The notes: generated from the letters alone by a model not told the origin. Positions 16,157 to 25,583 are shown, counted from the first letter of the stretch. The stretch is DNA of 44,720 nt from Psychrobacter celer (GCF_016107555.1 NZ_JABASU010000024.1:1-44720), one strand, 5' to 3'. Numbers and translations are program-made.

Positions 16157-18130
16157 TTAAAACCAGTTATAGGTGAGTGAGGTGAAGAAGTTAGTACCGT
16201 CAGTATTATAACCAAGCGCTGTCACATATTCTTTATTAGTAATATTATTTAAGCGAGCACTCATTGTTAAATTGTCTGTCAACTGATAATTGCCACTAAT
16301 ATTAAATAGACCAAAGCTGTCTATGATCTGTGAATCAGCATTGTTTACACTGTAATAATAATGACCTATGTATTCATATTCAGCACGGATATCTAAGCTC
16401 GGTAAGTGATAACCTAAGTAGATAAGGCCTTTGTTCTCAGGGCGAATAGGAAGATAGTTACCATTGTAATCAATAGGATTACCAAGATCGTCGACTTTAC
16501 CAGTGTAATCGCTATCATCTTTAGCTTTTTGATAGTCGTAACTCGCTCCAAATAAGTAGCTATCAAGAACCCAGTCTGATGTTAAGGTTAAACCTTTAAT
16601 TTTAGCTTTATCAACGTTTTCACTGCTACCGCCAGCATATTTACCATCAGTATCAAATATTGAAACGAAACTAATTAAATCGTCAACTTTATTATGATAG
16701 CCGGTTAAGCGTGTGGATTGGAGCCCCGTATTGTACTCAATAAATGCCTCATAGTTATCGCTGGTTTCAGGTTTTAGGTTAGGGTTACCTGAATTTGGGT
16801 AATACAAGTCATTAAAAGTAGGGGCGCGAAAGCCTTTTGCATAATTAGCTCCTACTCGAAATTCTGGAGTAAGATGATAGGCTGCTCCTAAGTTATAAGT
16901 CGTTTCACTATCAAAGTCAGAGTAATCATCATAACGTACATTAGCTTGGGCATCGATATTGTTATGCGAGACTAAATAGCTTAGGAAGCCGCTTTTTACT
17001 TTACGATCATTAGCATCATATACATTTGATTTCAGCTCTTGATTTAAATGTTCAGCACCTATAATGGCTTTACCAATAGGCAACGTCTGAGTTCTCACTA
17101 AGCTTATTTGCTGCTGCTTAGTATCATATTGACTGCCATTATTTACATCAGTCTCATAAGTTGTTGATTCGTCGATACTATAACCATATTGAAGTTTAGT
17201 GTTGCTGCTATCGGTAAAATGTTCAAGATATGCGCTAGCAGCTCCACTTTCTTGATCTGAAAATGCATGCTTTAAAGCAGGAGCGCCCGTCATGTAATCA
17301 TCATAAGAGTCAATATCGGTTGTTGATTTCGAATAAAGACCGCTAATTCCAAATCTTAAACTATCATTAATTTTTTGATTAAGAAATAAACTGTAGTTAT
17401 CACTCTCAAAGCCATCATCATCAGTCTGACTTGGTAGGTCACGAGGTAAAGTAGCGTTAAACCCGTCTGTTTCGTTGTGACTGGCTGCTAGGCTCAGCGT
17501 AGTACCCTTATCATTAGCAAATTGAGCGCTCGCACCATATAAATATTGATCATGAGAGCCGATACCTGCGGTCACAGAAATATTGCTTTGTTCGATATTA
17601 TTGCCTTTAGTGAACACTTGGATAACGCCGCCCATCGCATCGGCACCATAAATACTAGAGCCTGAAGCACCATACAAGACTTCAATACGATCAATCTGAT
17701 CTACTGGAAGTAGATTTAATGTTGCACCGCCCGTACTCAAAGAGCTATAGCGTACGCCATCAATGAGCACTAAGACTTGCTTGCCATCATAACCGCGTAT
17801 ATAAAAATTTGAGGTAGTGCCTGCTCCGCCATTAGTGTAATGACTGAACCCTGGCTGACGTTTTAAAACGTCAAGTGCCGTCTGACCTTGATAACGTTGT
17901 AGCTCTTCCTTATCGATCACTCGTGTTTGCGCGACCACATTACTGGTTTTGGTAGGCGTACGCGTCGCTGTCACGACAATTTTGTCAAGCTCAACTTGTG
18001 GCATCTCGCTATCGTTAGTATTGATTACCTCAGGGGTCGCCGCCATTGCTGTGTTGACTGCAAATAAACCAAGCGCGCTTAAGATACTTAGGCGAAGATA
18101 GGTACGTGAAGATGAACGTGATAAAGACAT
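16157..18130 (-). CDS. btuB: TonB-dependent outer-membrane receptor, BtuB-like
   Basis: A 657-residue outer-membrane beta-barrel. The signal peptide MSLSRSSSRTYLRL...AVNTAMA is cleaved before ATPEV. A TonB box follows at DKIVVTATRTPT, then the plug domain (LQRYQGQTALDVLKRQPGF, NFYIRGYDGKQVLVLIDGVR, RIEVLYGASGSSIYGADAMG), then barrel strands ending in a terminal Phe (TSLTYNWF). The plug and barrel resemble E. coli BtuB (FRAPTFNDLY / NPNLKPETS region), so vitamin B12 is the likely cargo. The distinction from other small receptors is not certain. I chose the second ATG (18128-18130) because TTTGGA precedes it; the first would add seven residues before the signal peptide. I saw no B12 box in the 150 bp upstream. 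Location beside ahcY-metF fits B12 supply for MetH; that is inference. Confidence 0.8.
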   Translation of the reverse strand: MSLSRSSSRTYLRLSILSALGLFAVNTAMAATPEVINTNDSEMPQVELDKIVVTATRTPTKTSNVVAQTRVIDKEELQRYQGQTALDVLKRQPGFSHYTNGGAGTTSNFYIRGYDGKQVLVLIDGVRYSSLSTGGATLNLLPVDQIDRIEVLYGASGSSIYGADAMGGVIQVFTKGNNIEQSNISVTAGIGSHDQYLYGASAQFANDKGTTLSLAASHNETDGFNATLPRDLPSQTDDDGFESDNYSLFLNQKINDSLRFGISGLYSKSTTDIDSYDDYMTGAPALKHAFSDQESGAASAYLEHFTDSSNTKLQYGYSIDESTTYETDVNNGSQYDTKQQQISLVRTQTLPIGKAIIGAEHLNQELKSNVYDANDRKVKSGFLSYLVSHNNIDAQANVRYDDYSDFDSETTYNLGAAYHLTPEFRVGANYAKGFRAPTFNDLYYPNSGNPNLKPETSDNYEAFIEYNTGLQSTRLTGYHNKVDDLISFVSIFDTDGKYAGGSSENVDKAKIKGLTLTSDWVLDSYLFGASYDYQKAKDDSDYTGKVDDLGNPIDYNGNYLPIRPENKGLIYLGYHLPSLDIRAEYEYIGHYYYSVNNADSQIIDSFGLFNISGNYQLTDNLTMSARLNNITNKEYVTALGYNTDGTNFFTSLTYNWF

Positions 18131-18467
18131 GGTCAATTCCAAAATAATCAAATTAAAAAATATAGAAATAAGAAATAACTATTAAGACGTAAAAGGTGTC
18201 AAAAATTACAAAAAAAAATAAATAGGCAAAACTGCGCTCATTATCTACAAAAATTATCCCTTTATAAACCACTTTAACCTAATCTTTCCTCAAGGTAGGT
18301 TGAATGACGCTCATGGTCGGAGCGGTAAAGCAAAACGCCTAAATAAATTTGACGGCAGCCATCTACAAAAACATGCAATCAAAAGCACTGTTGTGATAAA
18401 TAATTGTTATGATAGTAAGGGTTTTATCTGCCCTTTTTGTGCCACTCATCAAGCTAAGAGGTTTGTT

Positions 18468-20477
18468 TTGTCTATTAAGCACCATCTGACTTTTCGTCAG
18501 GCTCCAGATGTACTGTCTACCAGCCTAAAAACCCCGTTTATCACTATGATGCTTTTGCTTATCATGGCGATGAGCGTACTGCTGCCCACAGCGTCCTTTG
18601 CTGCAGAAACGACAACGCTTGGCGTAAATGGCACGACTGGCAGTGAAGAGTCGGCAAGCACGCCTATACCAGATTCGTTTGGGCGCGACACGCCGCGCCA
18701 TACGGTACAAGGGTTTATTAAGGCGCTGGGCGAAAACGACTACCTGCTGGCGAGCAATTATCTTAATTTGTCTAAGTCGGACAATCCCACCACGGTCGTG
18801 CGTCAGTTTAAGCAAGCACTAGATGCTGGCGGCCGTTTTCAGCCTGACCTACAAATCAGTAATACACCTGAGGGTAATCTCACGGATCAATTACCACCGA
18901 ATCAAGAAAACGTCGGGGTCATCAATGTCGGAGAAACAAGCGTCCCGTTGGTGCTTGAGAGAGTGCTGTCTAAGCAAGGCGAACAGTATTGGCAGTTTTC
19001 TAGTGAGACGCTCAGCTCGGTACCCGAAGTGATAGAAAACACCGAGCCGACGTTGGTGTCTCGCTATACAGTTGACTCATTGGAAGGCAAAAAGCTGTTT
19101 GGCTATCAGATGGCGGACTTAGTGGCGGCGCTGACGATGATCGTCAGCAGTTTTGTCTTTACTTATATTTTAGTCTGGCTACTGTATCATCTTCTGCGAA
19201 TCGCCTATCCGCGAGTACGCGGCGTCCCGCTACCTTTGCCAAACAAAGTGGTACTGCCACTCTCTGTGGTCATTATGGCGCTGATACTGTCTGAGGTGAT
19301 GGTCTATGCTGGCGTCTCGGTGACGCTGCGAGAGCCGGTCAATCGTTTTGCTGATATCGCCTCGTGGTTGGCGTTGACTTGGTTATTACTGCGCGTCATT
19401 GATGCGATATTTACCCGCGCGGTCAATTTAAGCTATAAGAAAAACTATACCGAGCGTGTCTCTATCTTAGGGCTGCTACGAAAAGTCGTCAAAGCGTTGC
19501 TGCTCATCTTTGCGGTGATTGTCATCTTTGGTAATTTAGGGTTTGATTTGACCACAGGGATTGCCGCACTAGGGGTCGGTGGTCTGGCATTGGCGCTTGG
19601 TGCGCAAAAGACCATCGAAAACCTCGTCGGTAGTGTGGTGGTGGTCGCAGATTCTCCCGTACGCATAGGGGACTATTGTAAATTTGGCACGTATGAAGGC
19701 ACGGTCATCGATATCGGTATTCGCTCATCACGCGTGCGCACCTTGACGCGTACCATCGTCACTGTGCCAAACGGTGATTTTTCTTCGATGCAAATCGAAA
19801 ACTTTACCTCGCGTGATATGTTTCGGTTTTTTCATCAGCTGTATATTAAGCGTACCGCTGATATCGATGTGGTCTTTAAGATGGTCAAAGACTTAGATGA
19901 GTTTTTAAATGAGCATTATTTGACCAACCAAGAATGGAATCAGGTCCATATCTTAGAGCTGCGCCAAGATAGCTATGTGATTCAGCTGCAAGCCTATATC
20001 AACGCCAATAACGTGATGGAGTTTTATGATAAGCAAAACGTCGTGCTCGTTGATATATTAACTCAGGTCAAAAAATACGACGTCGAGCATGCACTGCCTA
20101 CGCAGCAGCTGATAGTCAATCAAACCGATGTTGCGTCGTCTAAAGCAAACAGCGAGCAAAAATCTGATAATGACGAGTCTGCAAGTAACGCGTCAAAAGA
20201 TGACGACATGGCTAATAGGACAGATGGTAGCGCCCAGCATGCTCGCGACGACATGGATAAAAAACAAGATAAACATCATGATGATGCCCACAACATAGAT
20301 CTGGATAAAGACCATAGAGCCAGCAAAGATAAAAAGACTGCCGCGTCACCTGACGCCACGGCGACCAAAAAACAACATGGCATCAAGGCGCTCAGAGAAA
20401 AAGGCCGTGCGCTAAAAAAGAGGAAGTTTAAGCACACCAAACGCAAGTTTGGCTTGTCAATATGGAACCAGCCCTAA
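18468..20477 (+). CDS. MscS-family mechanosensitive ion channel with long charged tail
   Basis: An inner-membrane channel of the MscS superfamily. A signal-like hydrophobic stretch (MMLLLIMAMSVLLPTASFA) precedes a periplasmic domain of about 180 residues. Three membrane helices follow, then the pore helix region with TTGIAALGVGGLALALGAQKT, the conserved NLVGSVVVVADSPVRIGDY, and the beta domain with TIVTVPNGDF and QIENFTSRD. The last 120 residues are strongly charged and low-complexity (runs of Asp/Lys/His), not typical of short MscS. The start is uncertain. A TTG at 18468 has AAGAGG six bases upstream and keeps the signal peptide intact. The frame is open back to a TTG at 18300, and the first ATG is at 18546, without a visible ribosome binding site. 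Confidence 0.85.
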   Translation: MSIKHHLTFRQAPDVLSTSLKTPFITMMLLLIMAMSVLLPTASFAAETTTLGVNGTTGSEESASTPIPDSFGRDTPRHTVQGFIKALGENDYLLASNYLNLSKSDNPTTVVRQFKQALDAGGRFQPDLQISNTPEGNLTDQLPPNQENVGVINVGETSVPLVLERVLSKQGEQYWQFSSETLSSVPEVIENTEPTLVSRYTVDSLEGKKLFGYQMADLVAALTMIVSSFVFTYILVWLLYHLLRIAYPRVRGVPLPLPNKVVLPLSVVIMALILSEVMVYAGVSVTLREPVNRFADIASWLALTWLLLRVIDAIFTRAVNLSYKKNYTERVSILGLLRKVVKALLLIFAVIVIFGNLGFDLTTGIAALGVGGLALALGAQKTIENLVGSVVVVADSPVRIGDYCKFGTYEGTVIDIGIRSSRVRTLTRTIVTVPNGDFSSMQIENFTSRDMFRFFHQLYIKRTADIDVVFKMVKDLDEFLNEHYLTNQEWNQVHILELRQDSYVIQLQAYINANNVMEFYDKQNVVLVDILTQVKKYDVEHALPTQQLIVNQTDVASSKANSEQKSDNDESASNASKDDDMANRTDGSAQHARDDMDKKQDKHHDDAHNIDLDKDHRASKDKKTAASPDATATKKQHGIKALREKGRALKKRKFKHTKRKFGLSIWNQP

Positions 20478-20577
20478 AAAGACAGCCATATAAGGCGTGG
20501 CATTGCTATAGTCGCTATAAAAACTATAATTGTTATAAAAAATATTGTTTGCAATGATGATGGTAAATCATGGGTTC

Positions 20578-21210
20578 TTAGATAGGTACAGCGGTCTTAT
20601 TACGCAGCTGCCCGTAATACGACCAAAGTAATAGGCTGGCTGTGCTACGGTAAGGTGACCAATGCTGCGTTAGAGAGTGGAGTCGTTTTGGGGTAGGACG
20701 CTCAGGCAAGTCCAGCAGTGTCATGGCGGCAACTTTGATCGCCAAGTCATCAACAGCAAGGATGTCAGCGCGCTGTAAAGAAAACAATAAGTACATCTCA
20801 GCCGTCCAGCGCCCGATACCTGTGACGGTGGTTAGGATGTTTATTACTGCCTCATCTGGTAGGGTTTTTAGGCTAGCAAAGTCTATATCATGCGCAACCA
20901 AAGAGCGAATATAGCGAATTTTTTGTTTAGATAAGCCTTGGGCTCTGAGCGCGTCATCGCTTGCGTGCTGAATCATGCTAGGAGTGGTCAAGCCGGTCTC
21001 AAGCAAGCGCTGCCAAATACTGGCTGCCGCAGCGACAGACAACTGCTGGCCGACCATCGCTCGCATCAATTGCATAAAGCCGCCAGTATTGTGCCGCAGA
21101 CTGGGTAAGCCCACTTGCTCGTAGACCGGCGCAAATCTCGGCTCGATTGCTATCAACGCATCGATATGTGCTGCTAGCTGCTCAGGGGTGTCAAGGGTCT
21201 GTATGCTCAT
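20578..21210 (-). CDS. DNA-3-methyladenine glycosylase II-type (HhH-GPD) enzyme
   Basis: A 210-residue base-excision-repair glycosylase that removes alkylated bases such as 3-methyladenine. The helix-hairpin-helix is seen at VTGIGRWTAEMYLLF, followed by the GPD loop with the likely catalytic Asp in ILAVDDLAIKVA. MVGQQLSVAAAASIWQRL matches the family's start of the HhH-GPD domain. It lacks the N-terminal TBP-like domain of E. coli AlkA (282 residues) and is closer to the short AlkA/Mag1-like forms, so I give no symbol. It stands alone, convergent with the MscS gene; about 100 bp between them hold AT-rich partial inverted repeats but no clear terminator. Confidence 0.88.
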   Translation of the reverse strand: MSIQTLDTPEQLAAHIDALIAIEPRFAPVYEQVGLPSLRHNTGGFMQLMRAMVGQQLSVAAAASIWQRLLETGLTTPSMIQHASDDALRAQGLSKQKIRYIRSLVAHDIDFASLKTLPDEAVINILTTVTGIGRWTAEMYLLFSLQRADILAVDDLAIKVAAMTLLDLPERPTPKRLHSLTQHWSPYRSTASLLLWSYYGQLRNKTAVPI

Positions 21211-21293
21211 CGTTATTTACTCTTATCGAAGTTATAAGGCGCACTATCTTCTAAAAAGCACATCATCCTATATTCTAAAACCACATCATCTAT

Positions 21294-21327
21294 AAAAAAA
21301 GACTGCTTGTTGGGCAGTCTTTTTTTT
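21294..21327 (-). terminator. Terminator after the Smr-domain gene
   Basis: GACTGC (21301-21306) pairs with GCAGTC (21314-21319) around a 7-nt loop, flanked by A7 and T8, so it can work in both directions. It lies 16 bp beyond the smr stop and would end the trpC-smr transcript. Confidence 0.9.
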
Positions 21328-21342
21328 GCTTTGCTTTAAGGT

Positions 21343-22074
21343 TTATTCACTCGCGCCTTTTGGTTTTTTTAGCAGTACTAGTACCGCACCATTGCCGCCA
21401 TCTTTTGGCGAGGCCGAGCAAAACGCCAGTACTTCAGGCAGTTGACGGAGCCAGCCATTCACACAGGTTTTTAAGACGGCCTCAGAGCCTTTGCCATGGA
21501 CGATTTTGACCACAGTTTCGTTGTTGGCTTTGGCTTGGCTGAGTAGTTGGGTCATCGCGGTGCGGGCTTCTTCGATGGTACAGCCATGGATGTCTACGGC
21601 ATCATACCAGCGCAATTTGCCTTTTTTTAGTTGATCAAATATTTTGTTTTGTAGGGTTGGCTGTTTGTACGATAAGTATGCTTCGCTTGCTACAGGATTG
21701 AGCAAAGCTTGCATGTCTGATAAGCCGGCGCTTAGATCGCCGCTTTCACTGCCTTGCGCGGCGGCACGTTTTGATAAAGTCGTGGCATCAGGTTTGCCAG
21801 CTCTGGTGTTGGTGACAGGGGAGCGCACGTTTTTGTCTTCGAGCTGAGTGACGCCATGCATTGCTTGCATAAACAGCACTTTGTCGTCGTCGATATGCTC
21901 ACTGTCTAGTTGTTTGACCGTTTTTTTGACTTGTTTTTGCGTCGGCAGCGATACAGGCTCAGTCGGCTTTTGGTTTTCGCCCTCAGGTGAGTTGGTATCA
22001 CGGCCTTTACTCAGCTGGCCTTTTAGCTCTTTGAGCTGATCTTGCATTTCTTTAGAAAATAGAGAATTTGACAT
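21343..22074 (-). CDS. Smr-domain protein
   Basis: A 243-residue protein with a C-terminal Smr domain: VDIHGCTIEEARTAMTQLL, VKIVHGKGSEAVLKTCVNGW, then a strand ending VLVLLKKP. The DxHG and HGxG motifs are those of Smr domains found at the end of MutS2 and in stand-alone SmrA/SmrB proteins, several of which are nucleases. The N-terminal 130 residues are polar and probably disordered (KELKGQLSKGRDTNSPEGEN). Which nucleic acid it acts on cannot be read here. I chose the ATG giving MSNSLFSKEMQDQLKEL; the frame is open further upstream but would overlap trpC. It follows trpC by 70 bp and probably shares its transcript. Confidence 0.85.
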   Translation of the reverse strand: MSNSLFSKEMQDQLKELKGQLSKGRDTNSPEGENQKPTEPVSLPTQKQVKKTVKQLDSEHIDDDKVLFMQAMHGVTQLEDKNVRSPVTNTRAGKPDATTLSKRAAAQGSESGDLSAGLSDMQALLNPVASEAYLSYKQPTLQNKIFDQLKKGKLRWYDAVDIHGCTIEEARTAMTQLLSQAKANNETVVKIVHGKGSEAVLKTCVNGWLRQLPEVLAFCSASPKDGGNGAVLVLLKKPKGASE

Positions 22075-22144
22075 AACAGTTAAGGTATCGTTGGTTGATG
22101 AAAAGGTAGTTGGGTAATGTGTACTGTGGCATTTTTTAGTTACT

Positions 22145-23014
22145 TTACGCGTCTGCTGCGACGCCTGCAAGTAAGGATTGTAACGCTTGTCCAGGATGCT
22201 CGGTTTTCATAAACTGCTCACCGATCAAAAAGTGCTGAATGTCGTTGTTTAGCATCAGGCGAATATCAGCACTGCTATGAATCCCACTTTCAGTCACGAT
22301 AAGTGGCTGTTGTCCATGGCTGTCGGCGTCAGCGGCCAATGATTTGATTAAGGTGTTTTTTAACTCAAGCGTGGTCTGTAGATCGACAGCGAATGTATTT
22401 AAATCGCGATTATTGATGCCATAGATGTTGTGGACACTACGAGGCAGCTGGAGGGCGCGCTCAAGCTCGGTTTTGGTATGGACTTCAATCAACACATCCA
22501 TACCCAGATCGATACTCAGCGCATGCAGCTGCCGTGCTTGCTCATCATCAAGACACGCCATAATCAGTAAGATACAGTCTGCACCCAGCAAGTAGGATTG
22601 ATAAATCTGATACACATCGACCATAAAGTCTTTACGCAGTAGCGGCAGTGTGGCAGCATTGGCCGCCGCCTCAAGGTAACTATCTTCTCCCTGAAAGTAC
22701 TCGCGATCGGTGAGGACAGACAGACAACTGGCACCCGCCTGCTCATATTGCTGGGCGAACAATGCGGGGGCAAAGTTATGATTGATGATGCCTTTAGAAG
22801 GCGATGCTTTTTTAATCTCGGCGATGATACCGATGCCGCTCTCGCTGGTGCTGGCCGCTCGTAGTGACTGAGCAAAGCCGCGCCGCGGCTGCTGATTGGC
22901 CAGCACCTTGGCTTTTAAGTCATCTAGAGATAGCGCCTCACGAGCCGCTTTTACCTCAAGGTGTTTGGTCGCAACGATGCGCTGTAATACTGAAGGTATG
23001 TCTGTATGGGTCAT
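22145..23014 (-). CDS. trpC: Indole-3-glycerol-phosphate synthase
   Basis: Closes the indole ring of indole-3-glycerol phosphate in tryptophan synthesis. The 289-residue TIM barrel shows IIAEIKKASPSKG (catalytic Lys), SCLSVLTDREYFQG, LPLLRKDFMVDVYQ (catalytic Lys), DCILLIMACL, DVLIEVHTKTELERAL, YGINNRDLNTFAVDL, IVTESGIHS and FLIGEQFMK. It is single-domain, not fused to TrpF as in enterics. It is third in the minus-strand trpG-trpD-trpC group, 66 bp after trpD. Confidence 0.96.
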   Translation of the reverse strand: MTHTDIPSVLQRIVATKHLEVKAAREALSLDDLKAKVLANQQPRRGFAQSLRAASTSESGIGIIAEIKKASPSKGIINHNFAPALFAQQYEQAGASCLSVLTDREYFQGEDSYLEAAANAATLPLLRKDFMVDVYQIYQSYLLGADCILLIMACLDDEQARQLHALSIDLGMDVLIEVHTKTELERALQLPRSVHNIYGINNRDLNTFAVDLQTTLELKNTLIKSLAADADSHGQQPLIVTESGIHSSADIRLMLNNDIQHFLIGEQFMKTEHPGQALQSLLAGVAADA

Positions 23015-23080
23015 GCTGGTGTCCGAATATGTCTAAAGGTAAAAGGGCAAAAGTCAGTGGGCGATGGCTGTATGAAAAAC

Positions 23081-24202
23081 TTAAGTGTTTTGCGCCAGCT
23101 GCTTAGTATATTGTGCCAAAGACTCAAGCTTGGTCAAGGCATCGCCATTTTGAATGATCTTTTGAGCGCGGCTAACACCATTTGGATAGTTGCTGGCCAG
23201 TCCTGCTGTATAAATGGCCGCGCCTGCATTGAGTGCAATCATATCACGAGCCTTGAGCACCGCGCGATCATGAGTGTCTGTACCCGACAGGGCGGCGCGT
23301 ATCAGCTCCAGACTCTCTTTAGGGGAGTCAACATCCAGACCGATGAGGGTTTGCGACTCGACCCCCGCGTCTTCTGGCATCATCTCAAAGACTGTGACCG
23401 TACCGTCTTTTAACTCAGCGACCGTCGTAGAAGTGGCCAAGCTGATTTCATCTAGGCCGTCTTTGGCACCGACCACCATGACGTGACGCGCCCCTAGATT
23501 TTTCATCACCTTAGCGATAGGCTCACACAGCGCTGCGGTAAAGACGCCAATGACCAGATTGGGCACGCCAGCTGGGTTGGTCAATGGGCCCAGAATATTA
23601 AATATCGTCCGCGCTTTTAGCTCACGGCGTACGGGGTTTGCATAGCGCATGGCGCTGTGGTGATTGGGCGCAAATAAAAAGCCAATGCCTTGATTTTCTA
23701 TGCATTGCTTGGCCTGCTCTGGGCTGAGTGTCAAGCTGATCCCTGCTTGTTCAAGCAAATCGGAGCTGCCAGATTTGGTCGACACGCCGCGGTTACCATG
23801 TTTGGCCACTTGTGCCCCTGCCGCTGCTGCGACCAAGGCTGAAGCGGTAGAGACGTTAAACAAATTGGCACCATCACCGCCCGTACCGACGATATCGACC
23901 AGATAGTGGCAGTCTGCCGGTGTAATGTTGGCTGCTAAGTCACGCATGGCGCTGGCCGATGCGGTAATCTCGTCGATGGACTCGCCTTTCATGCGCAGAC
24001 CCGTCAAAATCGCACCCATCATGGCATCACTACATCGACCCTGCATGATAATCAGCATGACTTGATACATCTCATCAAAGGTTAGGTCAATGTGCTGAAA
24101 GATTCTCGCCAATGCGGTGGTCAGGAGTTTGTGCGTCTGCTCATCAGATAGCTGAGCGATATGATCTGGGGTAGTGGTATTCTCTGTTTTTATTGTGCTC
24201 AT
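23081..24202 (-). CDS. trpD: Anthranilate phosphoribosyltransferase
   Basis: Transfers phosphoribosyl from PRPP to anthranilate in tryptophan synthesis. The 373-residue protein shows DIVGTGGDGANLFNVSTASA (PRPP-binding glycine loop), AKHGNRGVSTKSGSSDLLE, the NPVRRELKARTIFNILGPLTNP motif and VVGAKDGLDEIS. The N-terminus carries about 25 extra polar residues (MSTIKTENTTTPDH) compared with the minimal enzyme. It begins 127 bp after the trpG stop. Confidence 0.96.
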   Translation of the reverse strand: MSTIKTENTTTPDHIAQLSDEQTHKLLTTALARIFQHIDLTFDEMYQVMLIIMQGRCSDAMMGAILTGLRMKGESIDEITASASAMRDLAANITPADCHYLVDIVGTGGDGANLFNVSTASALVAAAAGAQVAKHGNRGVSTKSGSSDLLEQAGISLTLSPEQAKQCIENQGIGFLFAPNHHSAMRYANPVRRELKARTIFNILGPLTNPAGVPNLVIGVFTAALCEPIAKVMKNLGARHVMVVGAKDGLDEISLATSTTVAELKDGTVTVFEMMPEDAGVESQTLIGLDVDSPKESLELIRAALSGTDTHDRAVLKARDMIALNAGAAIYTAGLASNYPNGVSRAQKIIQNGDALTKLESLAQYTKQLAQNT

Positions 24203-24329
24203 TGTTCTCTCGCTTAGTATTTTTATAAATAAGGGTTAAAAGGCGTGGGCGTTATAGATTATTTATCATCAGCATTGTCAGTAAATTGGCAAATAAATTG
24301 CCGCCAAACAGTCTTAAACTGAACGGACT

Positions 24330-24953
24330 TTAACCGACTTGCGGTAAGGCATCTGTAGGCAGTACTGCCAAACCATGAGTGTGCAAAAAATTATTGAGCA
24401 GCTGATAACCTGCTTGGCTTAGGATGGACTCTGGATGAAACTGCACGCCTTCAATGGCGTAGGCAGTATGACGAACGCCCATGATCTCCTCGATGCTACC
24501 ATTACTATGTTGTGTCCAAGCAGTCATCTCTAGGCACTCAGGCAAGCTGGCTTGGTCAATCACCAGTGAGTGATAGCGGGTGACTTGCACGGGTGCTGGC
24601 AGGCCAAAAAATACGCCTTGGTCGTTATGATATACCGCAGATAGGCGGCCATGCATGACCGCGCCTGCCTTGATGATCTGCGCCCCAAAAGCCTGTCCAA
24701 TGGCTTGATGGCCAAGACAGATGCCCAAGATAGGTATGACGCCCTTAAAGGCATCGATAACTTGCAAAGAAATACCCGCTTGGTCAGGGGTACACGGGCC
24801 AGGGCCAATTACGATCGCATCTGGTGCGAGGGCTTGGATCTGCTGGAGACTGATCTCATCGTTACGCCAGACGGTGATATCCTGCTGTAGTTCACCGAAG
24901 TACTGTACAATATTGTACGTAAAGCTGTCGTAATTATCGATCATCAAAATCAT
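24330..24953 (-). CDS. trpG: Anthranilate synthase component II (glutamine amidotransferase)
   Basis: Supplies ammonia from glutamine to TrpE. This 207-residue class I amidotransferase shows the family start [19 protein letters not shown], the oxyanion motif [13 protein letters not shown], the nucleophile Cys in [16 protein letters not shown], and the catalytic His and Glu in [11 protein letters not shown]. The trpGDC order without trpE is usual in Pseudomonas and Acinetobacter relatives. In many of these bacteria the same subunit also serves p-aminobenzoate synthesis; whether that holds here is unknown. Its upstream region contains the seven-copy CGTTTTTT repeat. Confidence 0.95.
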   Translation of the reverse strand: MILMIDNYDSFTYNIVQYFGELQQDITVWRNDEISLQQIQALAPDAIVIGPGPCTPDQAGISLQVIDAFKGVIPILGICLGHQAIGQAFGAQIIKAGAVMHGRLSAVYHNDQGVFFGLPAPVQVTRYHSLVIDQASLPECLEMTAWTQHSNGSIEEIMGVRHTAYAIEGVQFHPESILSQAGYQLLNNFLHTHGLAVLPTDALPQVG

Positions 24954-25027
24954 GTGGGTATCAACTTAGTTGGTTTGGCTTTTTTATAAATCTTAGCTTT
25001 ATAAGTCTTGCTTTTGTAGATGTAGAA

Positions 25028-25048
25028 CGACAGCTTTGGTCGTTTTTT
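25028..25048 (+). terminator. Hairpin with T-tract, terminator-like
   Basis: AACGAC pairs with GTCGTT around AGCTTTG and runs straight into the T-rich CGTTTTTT repeat. It looks like a plus-strand terminator, but no plus-strand gene ends nearby (the next upstream genes are the minus-strand trp genes). It may block antisense transcription, or it may be incidental. Confidence 0.4.
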
Positions 25049-25096
25049 CGTTTTTTCGTTTTTTCGTTTTTTCGTTTTTTCGTTTTTTCGTTTTTT
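25041..25096. repeat. Tandem repeat, 8 bp x 7 copies
   Basis: Seven exact copies of CGTTTTTT. On the minus strand they read as A6 tracts about 90 bp upstream of the trpG start and just above a plausible trpG promoter (TTCTAC, 17 bp, TTATAA). A-tracts in that position can act as an UP element. Copy number is a likely slipped-strand hot spot. The open frame running through it is an artefact. Confidence 0.97.
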
Positions 25097-25400
25097 GCTA
25101 CATGCTTGTTTGCTGCATGGTTGAGCGTGCGCCAGCTTATAAGATTGTCACAGTTTTTATCGTCCGCCGTTATCTTACCACTATTTTGCGTGCTATCAAA
25201 CGCAGCACGACAGCCAGCAGGTTTATCACGGATTTTCTGTATTACCGCTTATAGTTAGTTTTATATAAAAACACCTTTTTATTGACATGAGGCAATGTAT
25301 CAAAAATCGACTCACTCTGATATAGTCGATTGAGTTAAAACAGGGAGCAGTGCTGACCAGACAGGTGATTTGCCCCAAAAAAGAGCATCGAAGAGACAGG
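25097..25400. other. Intergenic region upstream of glnA control sites
   Basis: No gene is recognised. A perfect 8-bp inverted repeat AATCGACT/AGTCGATT (25305-25312 and 25324-25331) and a lone TTGACA (25282-25287) are visible, the latter without a convincing -10. The remainder is AT-rich without other structure I can support. Confidence 0.4.
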
Positions 25401-25401
25401 T

Positions 25402-25456
25402 TGCACCATTGTATGAGCTAATTTGGTGCATTAAAGACACTAATGAATGCGCCAAA
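25402..25456. promoter_or_regulatory. Candidate enhancer sites (NtrC-like half-sites) for glnA
   Basis: Three half-sites lie in a row: TGCACCA (25402-25408), TGGTGCA (25424-25430) and TGCGCCA (25448-25454). The last two are inside a 12-bp inverted repeat, ATTTGGTGCATT / AATGCGCCAAAT, with one mismatch. They resemble NtrC half-sites (TGCACC...GGTGCA), but the spacing is 22-24 bp instead of the usual close dyad. They lie about 130-180 bp above the sigma-54 promoter, a normal enhancer distance. Confidence 0.5.
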
Positions 25457-25583
25457 TCATCATATGGCGGTGATCGCCCAACAAGATATCTTTATCACGC
25501 ATTGGCAAAAACACGCTAAATATCTGTATTTATTTACTATTTGGCTGCCGATGGGTTTGCTGCACTGTCATGCGCCAAGCAGC

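Noticed and set aside
18131..18299. Possible cobalamin riboswitch before the BtuB-like gene
   Set aside because: No B12-box-like conserved core seen on the minus strand; the region is short and very AT-rich.
25036..25254. 72-codon open frame with FFRFFVFS-like repeats
   Set aside because: Produced by the CGTTTTTT repeat.
25402..25430. Canonical NtrC dyad
   Set aside because: The half-sites TGCACCA and TGGTGCA have the right sequence and orientation, but 15 bp lie between them, not the short gap of the known dyad; kept only as candidate half-sites.
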